64,000 bases of DNA from Pseudomonadota bacterium (GTDB taxonomy: Bacteria; Desulfobacterota; Desulfarculia; Desulfarculales; Desulfarculaceae): positions 79,467 through 143,466 of the forward strand of contig JAHIQI010000038.1 of NCBI GenBank assembly GCA_018902755.1. Reading direction: 5' to 3'. Positions within the stretch are counted from its first letter, which is position 1. Every line of letters begins with the position of its first letter. Below are positions 33,147 to 42,378 of this stretch, in pieces. The notes beneath the pieces were generated by a model, which made no database searches, had not been told where the DNA came from, and saw only the letters and a list, made by a program, of their open reading frames with translations. The position numbers were made by a program, and so were the translations under genes.

Positions 33147-34514
33147 CTACAAGATATAGCGGCTCAAATCCCGGTCCGTGCTTATGTCGGCCAAGCGTTG
33201 CTTCACGTAATCCGCGTCGATCTTGAGCGTCACGCCGTCCATGCTGGGAGCCTCGAAGGACACCTCCTCCAGCAGGCGCTCCATGACCGTGTGCAAACGC
33301 CTGGCCCCGATGTTCTCGGTGGACAGGTTCACCCGGCTGGCGATCTCGGCCAGCTCCCGGATGGCCTCGGAGGTGAAGTCCAGGGTCAGGCCCTCGGTCT
33401 TCATCAGCTCCTCGTACTGGCGAATCAGCGCGTTCTCTGGCTCGGTGAGGATGCGCACGAAGTCGTCGGCGCTCAGGGCGTTCAGCTCCACCCGTATGGG
33501 GAAGCGCCCCTGCAGCTCGGGCACCAGGTCGCTGGGCTTGGCCACGTGGAAGGCCCCGGCGGCGATGAACAAGATATGGTCGGTCTTGACCATGCCGTAC
33601 TTGGTGGTCACCGTGGAGCCCTCCACCAGGGGCAGCAGGTCGCGCTGCACGCCTTCGCGGCTCACGTCCGGGCCGTGGCCCGACTCCCGGCCCGCGATCT
33701 TGTCGATCTCGTCCAGGAAGATGATGCCCTCCTGCTCCACCTTGGACATGGCCTCGCTGACCACCCGGTCCATGTCGATGAGCCGCCCGGCCTCCTCGTT
33801 GGTGAGCAGCTCCAGGGCCTCGGGCACCTTCACCTTGCGGCGCTTGGTCTGCTGGGGGAACATGCCGCCCAGCATGTCCTTGAGGTTCATGCCCATCTCT
33901 TCCATGCCCCCGGCAGAGAATATCTCCACCATGGGCGTGGGCCCCTGGGATTGCACCTCCAGGTCCACGTAGCGCTCGTTGAGCTTGCCGTCGTGCAGCA
34001 GGCGGCGCAGCTTGCTGCGGGTGGGGTTGATATCCTCGTCGGCCCGCACCACCTCCAGGCGGCCAGCGTCATCCTCGCCCTTGTCGTCGCCAGCCCGCCT
34101 GGGCGGCAGCAGGATGTCCAGCAGGCGCTCCTCGGCCAGCTCCCTGGCCTTGGCCCGCACCGTCTCGTGCTCCGCCGCCTTGACCATGTTGATGGACAAC
34201 TCGGCCAGATCGCGGATCATGGACTCCACGTCGCGGCCCACGTAGCCCACCTCGGTGAACTTGGATGCCTCAATCTTGAGAAAGGGCGCATCGGCCAAGC
34301 GGGCCAGCCGCCGGGCTATCTCGGTCTTGCCCACCCCGGTGGGGCCGATCATGATGATGTTTTTGGGCGCTATCTCGTCGCGCAGGTGCTCGGGCACCTG
34401 CCGCCTGCGCCAGCGGTTGCGCAAGGCGATGGCCACGCAGCGCTTGGCGTCGTGTTGGCCGATGACGTACTTGTCCAGTTCGGCCACGGTCTCTCTGGGG
34501 GTCAGGGTTGCCAT
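33147..34514 (-). CDS. hslU: HslU, ATPase subunit of the HslUV protease
   Basis: The protein has 455 residues and is a Clp/HSP100 AAA+ protein: MIGPTGVGKTEIARRLA (Walker A), EGIIFLDEIDKIAGRE (Walker B), the variable I domain at about 110-240, and the C-terminal YIL tail that docks into HslV. LNALSADDFVRIL and ENIGARRLHTVMERLLEE are family signatures. It unfolds substrates and feeds them into HslV. It begins directly at the end of hslV. Confidence 0.96.
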   Translation of the reverse strand: MATLTPRETVAELDKYVIGQHDAKRCVAIALRNRWRRRQVPEHLRDEIAPKNIIMIGPTGVGKTEIARRLARLADAPFLKIEASKFTEVGYVGRDVESMIRDLAELSINMVKAAEHETVRAKARELAEERLLDILLPPRRAGDDKGEDDAGRLEVVRADEDINPTRSKLRRLLHDGKLNERYVDLEVQSQGPTPMVEIFSAGGMEEMGMNLKDMLGGMFPQQTKRRKVKVPEALELLTNEEAGRLIDMDRVVSEAMSKVEQEGIIFLDEIDKIAGRESGHGPDVSREGVQRDLLPLVEGSTVTTKYGMVKTDHILFIAAGAFHVAKPSDLVPELQGRFPIRVELNALSADDFVRILTEPENALIRQYEELMKTEGLTLDFTSEAIRELAEIASRVNLSTENIGARRLHTVMERLLEEVSFEAPSMDGVTLKIDADYVKQRLADISTDRDLSRYIL

Positions 34515-35054
34515 TTATAGGCTCTCCACCTTCACTTGGTGGTTGGTGTAAATGCAGATGTCCGCCGCGATGCGCATGGCCTCGCGGGCGATCTCCTCGG
34601 GGCCCAGGGTGGTGTTCTTGACCAAGGCCCGTGCCGCGGCCAGGGCGAAGGGCCCGCCCGAACCGATGGCCGCTATGCCCTCCTCCGGATCGATCACGTC
34701 ACCCGAGCCGGAGATGATCAAGAGCTTCTCCTTGTCCGCGGCCAACAGCAGGGCTTCGAGCTGCCTGAGCACCTTGTCGGTGCGCCAGTCCTTGGCCAAC
34801 TCCACGGCGGCACGGGTCAGGTTGCCGGCGTAGGCCTCCAGCTTGCTCTCCAAACGCTCGAACAGGGTGAAGGCGTCGGCCGTGGCCCCGGCGAACCCGG
34901 CCAAAACCTGGTCGTGATACAGCCTCCGCAGCTTGTTGGCGGTGGCCTTCATCACCGTGTTGCCCAAGGTCACCTGGCCGTCGGCGGCCATGACCACCCC
35001 ACCGCCGTGCATGATGGCCAATACCGTGGTGCCGCGCATTTGGGGATCGGGCAT
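34515..35054 (-). CDS. hslV: HslV, peptidase subunit of the HslUV protease
   Basis: The protein has 179 residues. The start at 35054 gives a short propeptide MPDPQMRG before the catalytic Thr-Thr (TTVLAIMHGG). MAADGQVTLGNTVMKA, GFAGATADAFTL, ELAKDWRTDK and AIGSGGPFALAAARAL are all typical. Removal of the propeptide would expose the N-terminal threonine nucleophile. GAGGAGG lies at the end of xerC, overlapping the coupling region. Confidence 0.96.
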   Translation of the reverse strand: MPDPQMRGTTVLAIMHGGGVVMAADGQVTLGNTVMKATANKLRRLYHDQVLAGFAGATADAFTLFERLESKLEAYAGNLTRAAVELAKDWRTDKVLRQLEALLLAADKEKLLIISGSGDVIDPEEGIAAIGSGGPFALAAARALVKNTTLGPEEIAREAMRIAADICIYTNHQVKVESL

Positions 35055-35999
35055 TTACTTGTCCTCCTCGCCTGCCTCGTGGACCCTGGGATGGGCCTGG
35101 TCGTAGACCTTGAGCAGGTGGTCCACCGTGAGGTGGGTGTATTTTTGAGTCGTGCTGAGGCTCTTGTGCCCCAGCATCTCCTGCACCGACCTCAGGTCCG
35201 CCCCGCCCTCCAGGAGGTGGGTGGCCATGGCGTGGCGCAGGGCGTGCGGGCTCAGCTTGCGCCCGGCGCTCAGCTCGCCCGCGAAACGGGCCACCAGGCG
35301 CTGCACGCTGCGCTGGGTGATGCGCCCACCCTTTTGGTTCAGGAACAGGGCCTCCTGCTCCTCGCCCCGGGGGGCCAGCTCGGCCCGCGAGGCCAGATAA
35401 TCCTTGAGGGCGTCCATGGCCCGGCCGCCCACCGGCACCCAGCGCTCCCGGCCGCCCTTGCCGTCCACCACCCGAGCCAGGGCCAGGTCCAGGCGAAGGT
35501 GCCCGGTGTCCAGGCCGACCAGCTCGCTGACCCGCAGGCCGCTGGAGTACATCAGCTCCAGCATGGCCATGTCCCGGAGCGCCGCCGCCCGCTGGGTGGA
35601 GGACAGCTCCTTGCCGTCCATCTCCCGCGCCGGGCCTTGCACCAGGTGAAAAGCCTCGTCCACGCTCAGACGAGGCGGCAGGTGGCGGCCCTGGCGGGGC
35701 GGCTTCACCTGCCGGGCCGGGTTGGCGGCTATCTCTTCCCGGCTCAGCAAAAAATCAAAGAACTTCCTAAGGCTCATGAGCTTGCGGGCCATGGTGGAAC
35801 GCTTCTTGGTCTTTAGCCCCTGGGCCATCCAGGCCAAGACATCGTTCTCACCCACCGAGGGCCAGTCCCACCCGGGCCGGGACGCGTCCAAAAAAGCCGC
35901 GAACTCGCTCACGTCGCGCCGGTAGGCCGCGCTGGTAAGCGCCGCCGCCCCCGCTCCCTCGGCCAGGTAGCTTTCAAAGCCTTTCAGCCGGTTTTCCAC
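35055..35999 (-). CDS. xerC: XerC-type tyrosine recombinase
   Basis: The protein has 314 residues from a GTG start. An N-terminal SAM-like core-binding domain (about 1-100) precedes the catalytic domain with SSGLRVSELVGL, the HALRHAMATHLLEGGADLR box, LGHKSLSTTQKYTH and its tyrosine nucleophile. Length and the xerC-hslV-hslU arrangement, seen in other bacteria, indicate the chromosome dimer resolution enzyme rather than a prophage integrase. There are no phage genes or att repeats around it. XerC and XerD are not distinguished with certainty. Confidence 0.88.
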   Translation of the reverse strand: MENRLKGFESYLAEGAGAAALTSAAYRRDVSEFAAFLDASRPGWDWPSVGENDVLAWMAQGLKTKKRSTMARKLMSLRKFFDFLLSREEIAANPARQVKPPRQGRHLPPRLSVDEAFHLVQGPAREMDGKELSSTQRAAALRDMAMLELMYSSGLRVSELVGLDTGHLRLDLALARVVDGKGGRERWVPVGGRAMDALKDYLASRAELAPRGEEQEALFLNQKGGRITQRSVQRLVARFAGELSAGRKLSPHALRHAMATHLLEGGADLRSVQEMLGHKSLSTTQKYTHLTVDHLLKVYDQAHPRVHEAGEEDK

Positions 36000-36176
36000 C
36001 TTGCTGCCCGCTCGCCTCCTTTTGCCGCCCCAGGACCCCTAAGCCGTTGGGCTGCAATATGAAAAACAATATCATATCGCTCCGGGACGGGGAATCAAGT
36101 CCAAAGAATTTTTGCCTCGCCTCCCCGCCGTGGCCTGATGGTTTATAAAATAGTTGGGCCACCTATAAGCAAAGAC

Positions 36177-36205
36177 TTGACTATCTCAGAACGCTTAGTT
36201 AATTT
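36177..36205 (+). promoter_or_regulatory. Sigma-70 promoter of the EF-G-like operon
   Basis: TTGACT (36177-36182) and TAATTT (36200-36205) have a 17-base spacer. Transcription would start about 50 bases before the ATG at 36265. Confidence 0.55.
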
Positions 36206-36264
36206 TGGCCGTTACATTCCACTTTTATCGGCATACTTACCTCTTGCAGCTTTTAGGAGCCGAC

Positions 36265-38358
36265 ATGAGCACCGACAAGATCAAGACAACCCGCACCGTC
36301 GCCATGGTAGGCCACGGTGGTGGAGGCAAAACCTCTCTGGCCGAGGCCATGCTGTTCAACGCCAAGGCTACCGACCGCTTGGGCAAGGTAGACGAAGGCA
36401 CCACCACCCTGGACTGGGAACCCGAAGAAGCCAAGCGGGGGGGCAGCATCAGCGCCTCCTTTGGGCACTACGGCTTCAATAAGTTCACCGTGAACTTTGT
36501 GGACACTCCCGGCGACGACAACTTCCTCTCCGATGCCGCCGGGTCCCTTCGGGCCGTGGACGGGGTGGTAATGGTGGCCGACGCCATAGACGGGGTGAAG
36601 GTGCAGGGCGAAAAAATCTGGCAGTTCGTGGACCAGGCCGAGTTGCCCGCCCTGGTGGTGGTCAACAAGATGGACCGCGAGCGGGCCGATTTCGATGCCG
36701 CGGTGAACATGATCCCCGAGATGCTGGGCATCAAGGCCATCAAGCTGCAAATTCCCATGGGCGCCGCCGAGGCCTTCACCGGCGTGGTGGACCTGTTGGC
36801 CAACAAGGCCTACACCTTCGCGAGCGACGGCTCGGGCAAGATGGAAACCGGCCCGGTGCCCGACGAGTTCGCCGACGCGGTGGAAGCCGCCCGCGAAACC
36901 CTCATCGAGGACATCGCCGAGGCCGACGACACTCTCATGGAGCGTTACCTGGAGGGCGAGGAGCTGGGAGCCGACGACCTGGCCAAGGGCTTGGCCAAGG
37001 GCGTGCGCGAGCGCCTGTTCCTGCCCGTGGCCGCCACCGCCGCCCTCAAGAACATGGGCGTGCAGCCGGTGATGGACCTCATCAACCGCCTGATGCCCTC
37101 GCCCATCGACCGGGGCCCCGTGGCGGGCATCAACCCCAAGGACGGCAGCGAGACCACCTGCGAGCCCGATCCCGCCGCCCCCTTCGCGGGCCTGGTGTTC
37201 AAGACGGTGGCCGACCCCTTTGCCGGCCGCCTGAGCATGGTGCGGGTGTTCTCGGGCACCCTGAGCTCGGACATGCAGTTGTTCAACCCCAACCGCGACG
37301 CCAAGGAGCGCTTCGGCCAGCTGTACCAGCAGACCGGCAAGACCCAGAAGTCCCTGAGCGAGGCCCTTCCCGGCGACATCGTGGCCATCCCCAAGCTCAA
37401 GGAAACTCACACCGGCGAAACCCTGTGCACTGTGGCCAAGCCCATCCAGTTCGATAACATCGAGCCGCTGCCGGCGGTGATCTCCTATGCCATCGAGGCC
37501 AAGGAGAAGGGCGACGAGGAAAAGGTCTTCGCGGGCATCAACAAGCTGCTGGAAGAGGACCCCACCCTGCGCCTGGACCGCGACCCCCAGACCAACGAGG
37601 CCCTGCTTTCGGGCATGGGCTCGGTGCACATCGAGACCACCCTGGACCGCCTGAGGCGCAAGTTCGGCGTGGAGGTGAACCTCAAGACCCCCAAGGTGCC
37701 CTACCGCGAGACCATCAAGGGCTCGGTCAGGGTGCAGGGCCGCTACAAGAAGCAGACCGGCGGCCGCGGCCAGTTCGGCGACACCTGGTTGGAGATCAGC
37801 CCCACAGACACCCCCGGCGAGGGCTACGTGTTCGTGGACGAGATCGTGGGCGGCTCCATTCCCCGCCAGTACATCCCGGCGGTGGAAAAGGGCATCGGCG
37901 AAGCCATGTTGAACGGCGTATTGGCCGGCTACCCCATGGTGGACGTGAAGGTGCGCCTGGTGGACGGCTCCTTCCACGCGGTGGACAGCTCGGAAATGGC
38001 CTTCAAGGTGGCCGGCTCCCTGGGCTTCAAGAAGGGCGCGGCCCAGTGCAAGCCCACCCTGCTGGAGCCCATCATGCTGCTGACCGTCACCGTACCCGAA
38101 GACGCCATGGGCGACGTCATGGGCGACATCAGCTCCCGGCGCGGCCGGGTGTTGGGCATGGACTCCAAGGGCAGCCTGCAGGTGATCAACGCCCACGTGC
38201 CCATGTCCGAGGTGCTCACCTACCAGCCCGAGCTGACCTCCATGACCGGTGGCCGGGGCGCCTTCACCATGCAGTTGGACCACTACGAAGAGGTGCCCGG
38301 CGACGTCCAGGCCAAGATCGTGGAAGCCTACGAAAAATCCAGGGAGGAAGGCAATTAG
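36265..38358 (+). CDS. Elongation factor G-like translational GTPase (non-canonical paralog)
   Basis: The protein has 697 residues from the ATG at 36265, after TAGGAG. The five EF-G domains can be followed: the G domain with VGHGGGGKTSLAEAML (residues about 13-28), DTPGDDNFLSD and NKMDRERADF; domain II near 300-390; and domains III-V to the C-terminus. The P-loop GHGGGGKTS differs from the GHIDAGKTT-type of canonical EF-G and marks the EF-G-like paralog group. Such proteins bind ribosomes; their exact function is unsettled. It leads an operon with a Mog-like and a PPC-domain protein. Confidence 0.88.
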   Translation: MSTDKIKTTRTVAMVGHGGGGKTSLAEAMLFNAKATDRLGKVDEGTTTLDWEPEEAKRGGSISASFGHYGFNKFTVNFVDTPGDDNFLSDAAGSLRAVDGVVMVADAIDGVKVQGEKIWQFVDQAELPALVVVNKMDRERADFDAAVNMIPEMLGIKAIKLQIPMGAAEAFTGVVDLLANKAYTFASDGSGKMETGPVPDEFADAVEAARETLIEDIAEADDTLMERYLEGEELGADDLAKGLAKGVRERLFLPVAATAALKNMGVQPVMDLINRLMPSPIDRGPVAGINPKDGSETTCEPDPAAPFAGLVFKTVADPFAGRLSMVRVFSGTLSSDMQLFNPNRDAKERFGQLYQQTGKTQKSLSEALPGDIVAIPKLKETHTGETLCTVAKPIQFDNIEPLPAVISYAIEAKEKGDEEKVFAGINKLLEEDPTLRLDRDPQTNEALLSGMGSVHIETTLDRLRRKFGVEVNLKTPKVPYRETIKGSVRVQGRYKKQTGGRGQFGDTWLEISPTDTPGEGYVFVDEIVGGSIPRQYIPAVEKGIGEAMLNGVLAGYPMVDVKVRLVDGSFHAVDSSEMAFKVAGSLGFKKGAAQCKPTLLEPIMLLTVTVPEDAMGDVMGDISSRRGRVLGMDSKGSLQVINAHVPMSEVLTYQPELTSMTGGRGAFTMQLDHYEEVPGDVQAKIVEAYEKSREEGN

Positions 38359-38863
38359 GCACCAAGCCGCCATCCTGACCATCAGCGACAAAGCCGCGCA
38401 GGGCCTGCGGGAGGATCTCGCCGGCCCTGCGCTGCGTGACGCCCTGGCCAATTGGGATATCGACACCGTCATGAGCGAGACGGTGCCCGACGAGCCCGAG
38501 CAGATCATGGCCGCGCTCAAACGCTACGCCGACGAGCTGCGCCTGCCCCTGGTGCTCACCAGCGGCGGCACCGGCCTTAGCCCACGGGACAACACCCCCG
38601 AAGCCACGGCCCAGGTTATCGAGCGTCCGGTGCCCGGCCTGGCCGAGGCCATGCGAGCCGAGGGCCTAAAGCACACCCGCCACGCCATGCTTTCGCGAGG
38701 CATGGCCGGAGTGCGGGGATCGACTCTCATCATCAACCTGCCGGGCTCTCCCCGGGGCGCCCTGGAAAACCTCGAAGCCGTGCTGCCAGCCCTGCCCCAC
38801 GCCCTGGACAAGCTTTGCGGCGACCCCAATGACTGCGCCCGGCCCCTGGATAAAACATCATGA
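38354..38863 (+). CDS. MogA/MoaB-family molybdopterin-binding protein, probable ATT start
   Basis: The frame has no ATG, GTG or TTG at a suitable place. GGAGG at 38343-38347 lies six bases before ATT at 38354, which overlaps the EF-G-like stop (ATTAG) and puts the N-terminus exactly where relatives start (RHQAAILTISDKAAQG). The 169-residue product has LTSGGTGLSPRD, the molybdopterin/ATP site of the MogA/MoaB family, and LPGSPRGALENL near the end. It would adenylylate molybdopterin before metal insertion. Molybdenum cofactor is needed by the hydroxylase at 54.4-58.0 kb. The ATT start is inferred; such starts are rare. Confidence 0.83.
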   Translation: MRHQAAILTISDKAAQGLREDLAGPALRDALANWDIDTVMSETVPDEPEQIMAALKRYADELRLPLVLTSGGTGLSPRDNTPEATAQVIERPVPGLAEAMRAEGLKHTRHAMLSRGMAGVRGSTLIINLPGSPRGALENLEAVLPALPHALDKLCGDPNDCARPLDKTS

Positions 38864-39312
38864 GATACAGCGAAACCAAGATAGGCCGGGTGTTCCTGGT
38901 CAGCGTGGAAGACGGCGAGCGCCTTCCCGACGCCATCGAGTCATTCGCCCAGGAGCAGCACATCAGCCACGGCGTGCTGTTCATGCTGGGGGCCATTCAA
39001 AACGGCGAGCTGGTGGCCGGGCCCGACGACCCCAAGGCCAACCCGGTGACCATCCTCACCACCATGGTGGGCCGTCCCCACGACGCCATGGTCATGGGCA
39101 CCATCTTCCCGGACGAGGCGGGGCGCCCGGTGGTGCACCTGCACGGCGCCATGGCCAGCGGCGAGCGGGTGACCATGGGCTGCCTGCGCCTGGGGGTCCA
39201 TGTTTGGGAGGTGGCCGAGGTGGTGGTCATGGAGCTGAGCGGCCTGAAGGCGGTGCGACGCTTCGACCCCGAGGTGGGCTTCAGCCGCCTGGTGCCGGAC
39301 CCGGAAGACTAA
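38860..39312 (+). CDS. PPC/DUF296-domain protein
   Basis: The protein has 150 residues. The domain covers almost the whole chain: VFLVSVEDGERLPDAIESF, GVLFMLGAIQNGEL, PVVHLHGAMASGE with the conserved HxH pair, and LRLGVHVWEVAEVVVMEL. PPC domains form trimers; in plants they follow AT-hook DNA-binding motifs, while bacterial ones are of unknown role and may bind a metal or nucleotide. The ATG overlaps the Mog-like stop (ATGA), so the two are coupled. Confidence 0.85.
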   Translation: MRYSETKIGRVFLVSVEDGERLPDAIESFAQEQHISHGVLFMLGAIQNGELVAGPDDPKANPVTILTTMVGRPHDAMVMGTIFPDEAGRPVVHLHGAMASGERVTMGCLRLGVHVWEVAEVVVMELSGLKAVRRFDPEVGFSRLVPDPED

Positions 39313-39336
39313 GCAGCCGCCATTTCATCGAAAAGT

Positions 39337-39795
39337 CTAAGCGCCTGATGCGCCGCCCTGGGCTTGGCCCAGCGTGGCCGTCAGGCGTTCCTTTGCCCGC
39401 TTCCCATGACTCCCCGGCCAGAACACCTTGCCGCAACTTGGGCAGTGGGTGAATCCCTCCGCAGTGTCCAGGATGTAGTCCGGCACCCGTCCGGCCGCGT
39501 CCTGGCGGGCCAGGGGCAGAACGGGCACATTGCAATCCAGGCAGCGGGAGAAAAAGCGCGAAGGCTCAGGGGTGAGGCTCAGATCGGCCAGGGCCTGGCT
39601 TAGCTGATCTTCCACCCGGTCGTGGGCGATGAACACCACTCCTGGCCTTCCCTGCCAGGCCTTGCGGCGGGTGAGCAGGAATTCGCCGGGCGGGGCTTGG
39701 GCGGGGATGCGTTTGAGCGCAGGGGCGTCGTAGCCCAGTAGGCGCAGCCAGCGGGCCAAGCGGCCCAACATGCTATCGCACAGCAAGCGGCTCAA
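39337..39795 (-). CDS. Mut7-C (DUF82) RNase-like domain protein
   Basis: The protein has 152 residues from a TTG that overlaps the stop of the upstream gene (TTGA). The PIN-like Mut7-C fold is recognisable from LCDSMLGRLARWLRLLGYD, FLLTRRKAW, VFIAHDRVEDQL and the zinc ribbon RCLDCNVPV then HCPSCGKVFWPGSH. The conserved aspartates suggest an RNase-type active site, but activity has rarely been tested in this family. It is convergent with the PPC gene, 24 bp away. Confidence 0.82.
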   Translation of the reverse strand: MSRLLCDSMLGRLARWLRLLGYDAPALKRIPAQAPPGEFLLTRRKAWQGRPGVVFIAHDRVEDQLSQALADLSLTPEPSRFFSRCLDCNVPVLPLARQDAAGRVPDYILDTAEGFTHCPSCGKVFWPGSHGKRAKERLTATLGQAQGGASGA

Positions 39796-40595
39796 GGCAG
39801 TTCCACCACCTCCAAACCAGGCGGTACCGTAACCTCGAAAAGGGACGGGTCCACCTTGGTGTTCAGTTTCACTTCCTGGCTGATCAGAAGCAGGCTGCGC
39901 CCCTGGCCGTCCGTGGCCTTTAGGCGGCCGGGATAACGCGAGCCCAGGGCCGCCGAGAAGCGGCCAAAAGACATCTCCAGGTTGGGGCCGCCGCCCCGGC
40001 TCTCCAGCCAGGCCCGCTCCACCGCGTAGTCGGTGGGATCGAACACCACCCCTTCGGACACCTGGCCGCCCGGCTCCAGCAGGCGCAGCAGCTTTTTGCC
40101 GCCGCCCGCGTCGCTGGGCAGGACCTCGGCCTTGGCCGGTTGGGGCAGCAGGGGCGGGCACCCGGCCAGCAGGGCGAAAATCTCGCCCGGCGAAAGGGCC
40201 AGACCCAAAAAGCGCGACAGGTTGGCCCGGCTGGCCTGGCCCAGGTAGGCCCGGTTTTCGCGGTAGGAAAGCACGGCCATGCGCCGCCCGTCGGTGACTA
40301 CCCTGAGCAGTGGCTGGCCGAAGGGCCCCAGCACCTCGGCCCTGATGCGGTCCGGGGCCAAGCCCATGATGAGGTGGTCGCCGTTGAGGGTGCCCTGGGG
40401 CGCGACCAGCTCGACCTCGCCGCTGAGCACCAGGCTGGACACCGCCTGCTGGCGGGCCTCCAGGCGCGCCCTGACCTCCTGGGCCAGCGGCAACAGGCTG
40501 CCGGTGGGTCCGCCGGGCAGGTGAACGCAGGAGCTCAGAGCGAGGGCGAAGGCTACCGCCAGAAGCATATACCCTATGGCGCGCAGGCCGAACAT
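39792..40595 (-). CDS. LolB/DUF4292-like outer membrane lipoprotein
   Basis: The protein has 267 residues from the ATG at 40595; a TTG at 40604 is an alternative. A signal peptide with lipobox LALSSC is followed by a LolA/LolB-like beta half-barrel pattern: VSSLVLSGEVELVAPQGTL, IRAEVLGPFGQPLLRVVTDG and FEVTVPPGLEVVEL. It may carry lipoproteins or lipid at the outer membrane. It follows the TPR lipoprotein gene by 15 bp, and the two could act together. Assignment to LolB itself is not certain. Confidence 0.72.
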   Translation of the reverse strand: MFGLRAIGYMLLAVAFALALSSCVHLPGGPTGSLLPLAQEVRARLEARQQAVSSLVLSGEVELVAPQGTLNGDHLIMGLAPDRIRAEVLGPFGQPLLRVVTDGRRMAVLSYRENRAYLGQASRANLSRFLGLALSPGEIFALLAGCPPLLPQPAKAEVLPSDAGGGKKLLRLLEPGGQVSEGVVFDPTDYAVERAWLESRGGGPNLEMSFGRFSAALGSRYPGRLKATDGQGRSLLLISQEVKLNTKVDPSLFEVTVPPGLEVVELP

Positions 40596-40610
40596 GTCAT
40601 GCAAGGCCTC

Positions 40611-42362
40611 TCACTCGGAGCCTTGGAGGCGTTTGGCCTCCTTGAGCTTGGCGCGCACCTCGTCGGGGCGGGGATGCTTGTTGGACAGGGACTGCTGGTA
40701 GGCCTTGACCGCCTCTTTGTAACGCTTCATTTTCATGTAGGCGTCGCCCAGGTGTTCGGCGATCACCGGGTCGCCGGCTCCCCCGGCCGCCGCTTGGCGC
40801 AGGTAGTTGATGGCCTGGGGGTAGTCCCCCCGCTGGTAGTAGACCCAGCCAAGGCTGTCCAGGATGAAGTAGGCCCGGGGCTCCACGGCCAGGGCGCGGC
40901 GGATGTAGCTCTCCGCCGTGTCCAGATCCTTGCCCTCTTCGGCCAGGGTGTAGCCCAGGTAGTTAAGGGCCCTAGCGTGGCGGTCGTCCATGCGCACCGC
41001 CTTGCGCATCTCCTCCAGGCCCTCCTGGTGCTTGCCTTGCTTGTCCAGCACCACTCCCAGGCGGAAGTGGGCCTCGGCGTTGCCCGGCTCCAGCTTGAGC
41101 GCCTTGCGCAGCTCGTCCTCGGCCTTGGCCAAATCCTTTTGGGCCTCGGCCAAGGCGGCCAGGGCCAGGTGCAAGTCCGCCTCCTTGGGGAAGAGCTTCA
41201 GGGTCTCCTCCAGAACCTTGTTGGCCTCTTCGCCTTGGCCCAGGTCCAGGAGGATTTCCGCCTGCAACAGGCGGCTCTCCACGTAGAACTCCGAGCTTGG
41301 CGGCACCTCCTCCAAGACCTCCAAGGCCTGCTCCGGCTTGTTCAACTCTTGCAGGGTCAGGCCAAGATAATAGCGGGCGCGGTACTTCTTGGGGTCCAGG
41401 CGCAGAATGGCCTGGAACTCGTCCGCCGCCTGGCCGAAACGCTTTTGCTGCAAGAAGACCATGCCTATCTTTACCCGCACCTCGAGGTCGTCGTTGCTCA
41501 GCCCCTTGAGGATGGCGAACTGGTTCAACGCCTCCTGGTAGCGGCCCGAGCGCAGGTAGAGCCGCCCCAGGCGCTCGTGGGCCAGGGTGGATTCGGGATG
41601 GCGCTTGAGGATGTCGCGGTAGATGGTCTCGGCCTTGGCCATGTTGCGCTGCAGCTCATACAGCCGGGCCAGCTCGAACTGGGCCCCCTGGAAATGAGGA
41701 GAGAGCTTGAGCACCTGCTGGAAGCTAGTCTCCGCCGCGCCGTAGCGCTTCAGGCCCACCTGGGCCTGGCCCAGGTAGTAATGCGCCGGCACCAGGTCCG
41801 GCTGGCTTTTCACCAGGGGGGTGAGCACCTTGACCGCCAGCTCGAAACGGCGGTCCTCCAGGTACAGGGTGCCCAGAAGCAGGCGGGCCTCCTCCTGCTC
41901 GGGATCGATGGACAGGGCCTTCTCATAGGAGGTGATGGCCCGGGAAATTTCCTTGCGGTTGGAATAGATGCCCCCCAGCAGCAGCCAGGCGTCCACCAGG
42001 TTGGGGCTCAGCTGAACCGCCTTGCGGGTCTCGCCCAGGGCCTGGTCGATCTGGTTGATGCGCACCAGCACCCTGGCCATCTCCAGATGGAGGTAGCCGC
42101 TGGACGGGTCGGCTTGTTGAGCCTGGCGCAGGTATTTGATGGCCGAAACATGGTCGCCGGAGCGCAGGCTTACCTGAGCCTGGGCGTAGAGGTCCAGGGA
42201 GCGCAGGGGTACGGGCGGCACCTCCTGGGGCTTGGCTACCGGTTTGGCGGGTGCGGGGGCCGCGGGGGGTGGAGTGGGGGCGCCGGCGCAGGCGGCCACA
42301 AGCAGCAAGGCCATCCACAATGCCCCGTTAAGCAGGATTTTACTTTTTGAGCTGGTGCCCAT
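40611..42362 (-). CDS. Tetratricopeptide-repeat lipoprotein
   Basis: The protein has 583 residues from the ATG at 42362. A signal peptide ends at LLVAAC, followed by a Pro/Ala linker, then about fifteen TPR units from residue 55 to the end, for example YLHLEMARVLVRINQIDQAL and DPVIAEHLGDAYMKMKRYKEA. It has no other domain. Being lipid-anchored, it is probably a scaffold for an envelope complex, possibly with the LolB-like protein encoded next. It starts 16 bp after rpoH. Confidence 0.85.
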   Translation of the reverse strand: MGTSSKSKILLNGALWMALLLVAACAGAPTPPPAAPAPAKPVAKPQEVPPVPLRSLDLYAQAQVSLRSGDHVSAIKYLRQAQQADPSSGYLHLEMARVLVRINQIDQALGETRKAVQLSPNLVDAWLLLGGIYSNRKEISRAITSYEKALSIDPEQEEARLLLGTLYLEDRRFELAVKVLTPLVKSQPDLVPAHYYLGQAQVGLKRYGAAETSFQQVLKLSPHFQGAQFELARLYELQRNMAKAETIYRDILKRHPESTLAHERLGRLYLRSGRYQEALNQFAILKGLSNDDLEVRVKIGMVFLQQKRFGQAADEFQAILRLDPKKYRARYYLGLTLQELNKPEQALEVLEEVPPSSEFYVESRLLQAEILLDLGQGEEANKVLEETLKLFPKEADLHLALAALAEAQKDLAKAEDELRKALKLEPGNAEAHFRLGVVLDKQGKHQEGLEEMRKAVRMDDRHARALNYLGYTLAEEGKDLDTAESYIRRALAVEPRAYFILDSLGWVYYQRGDYPQAINYLRQAAAGGAGDPVIAEHLGDAYMKMKRYKEAVKAYQQSLSNKHPRPDEVRAKLKEAKRLQGSE

Positions 42363-42378
42363 GGGACAGGCCGACTCC

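Noticed and set aside
35055..35999. Phage or island integrase
   Set aside because: The gene is in the conserved xerC-hslV-hslU order, with no phage genes, att repeats or tRNA beside it.
36253..38520. 755-codon open frame antisense to the EF-G-like gene
   Set aside because: A shadow of the GC-rich coding strand; the plus-strand frame has clear GTPase motifs.
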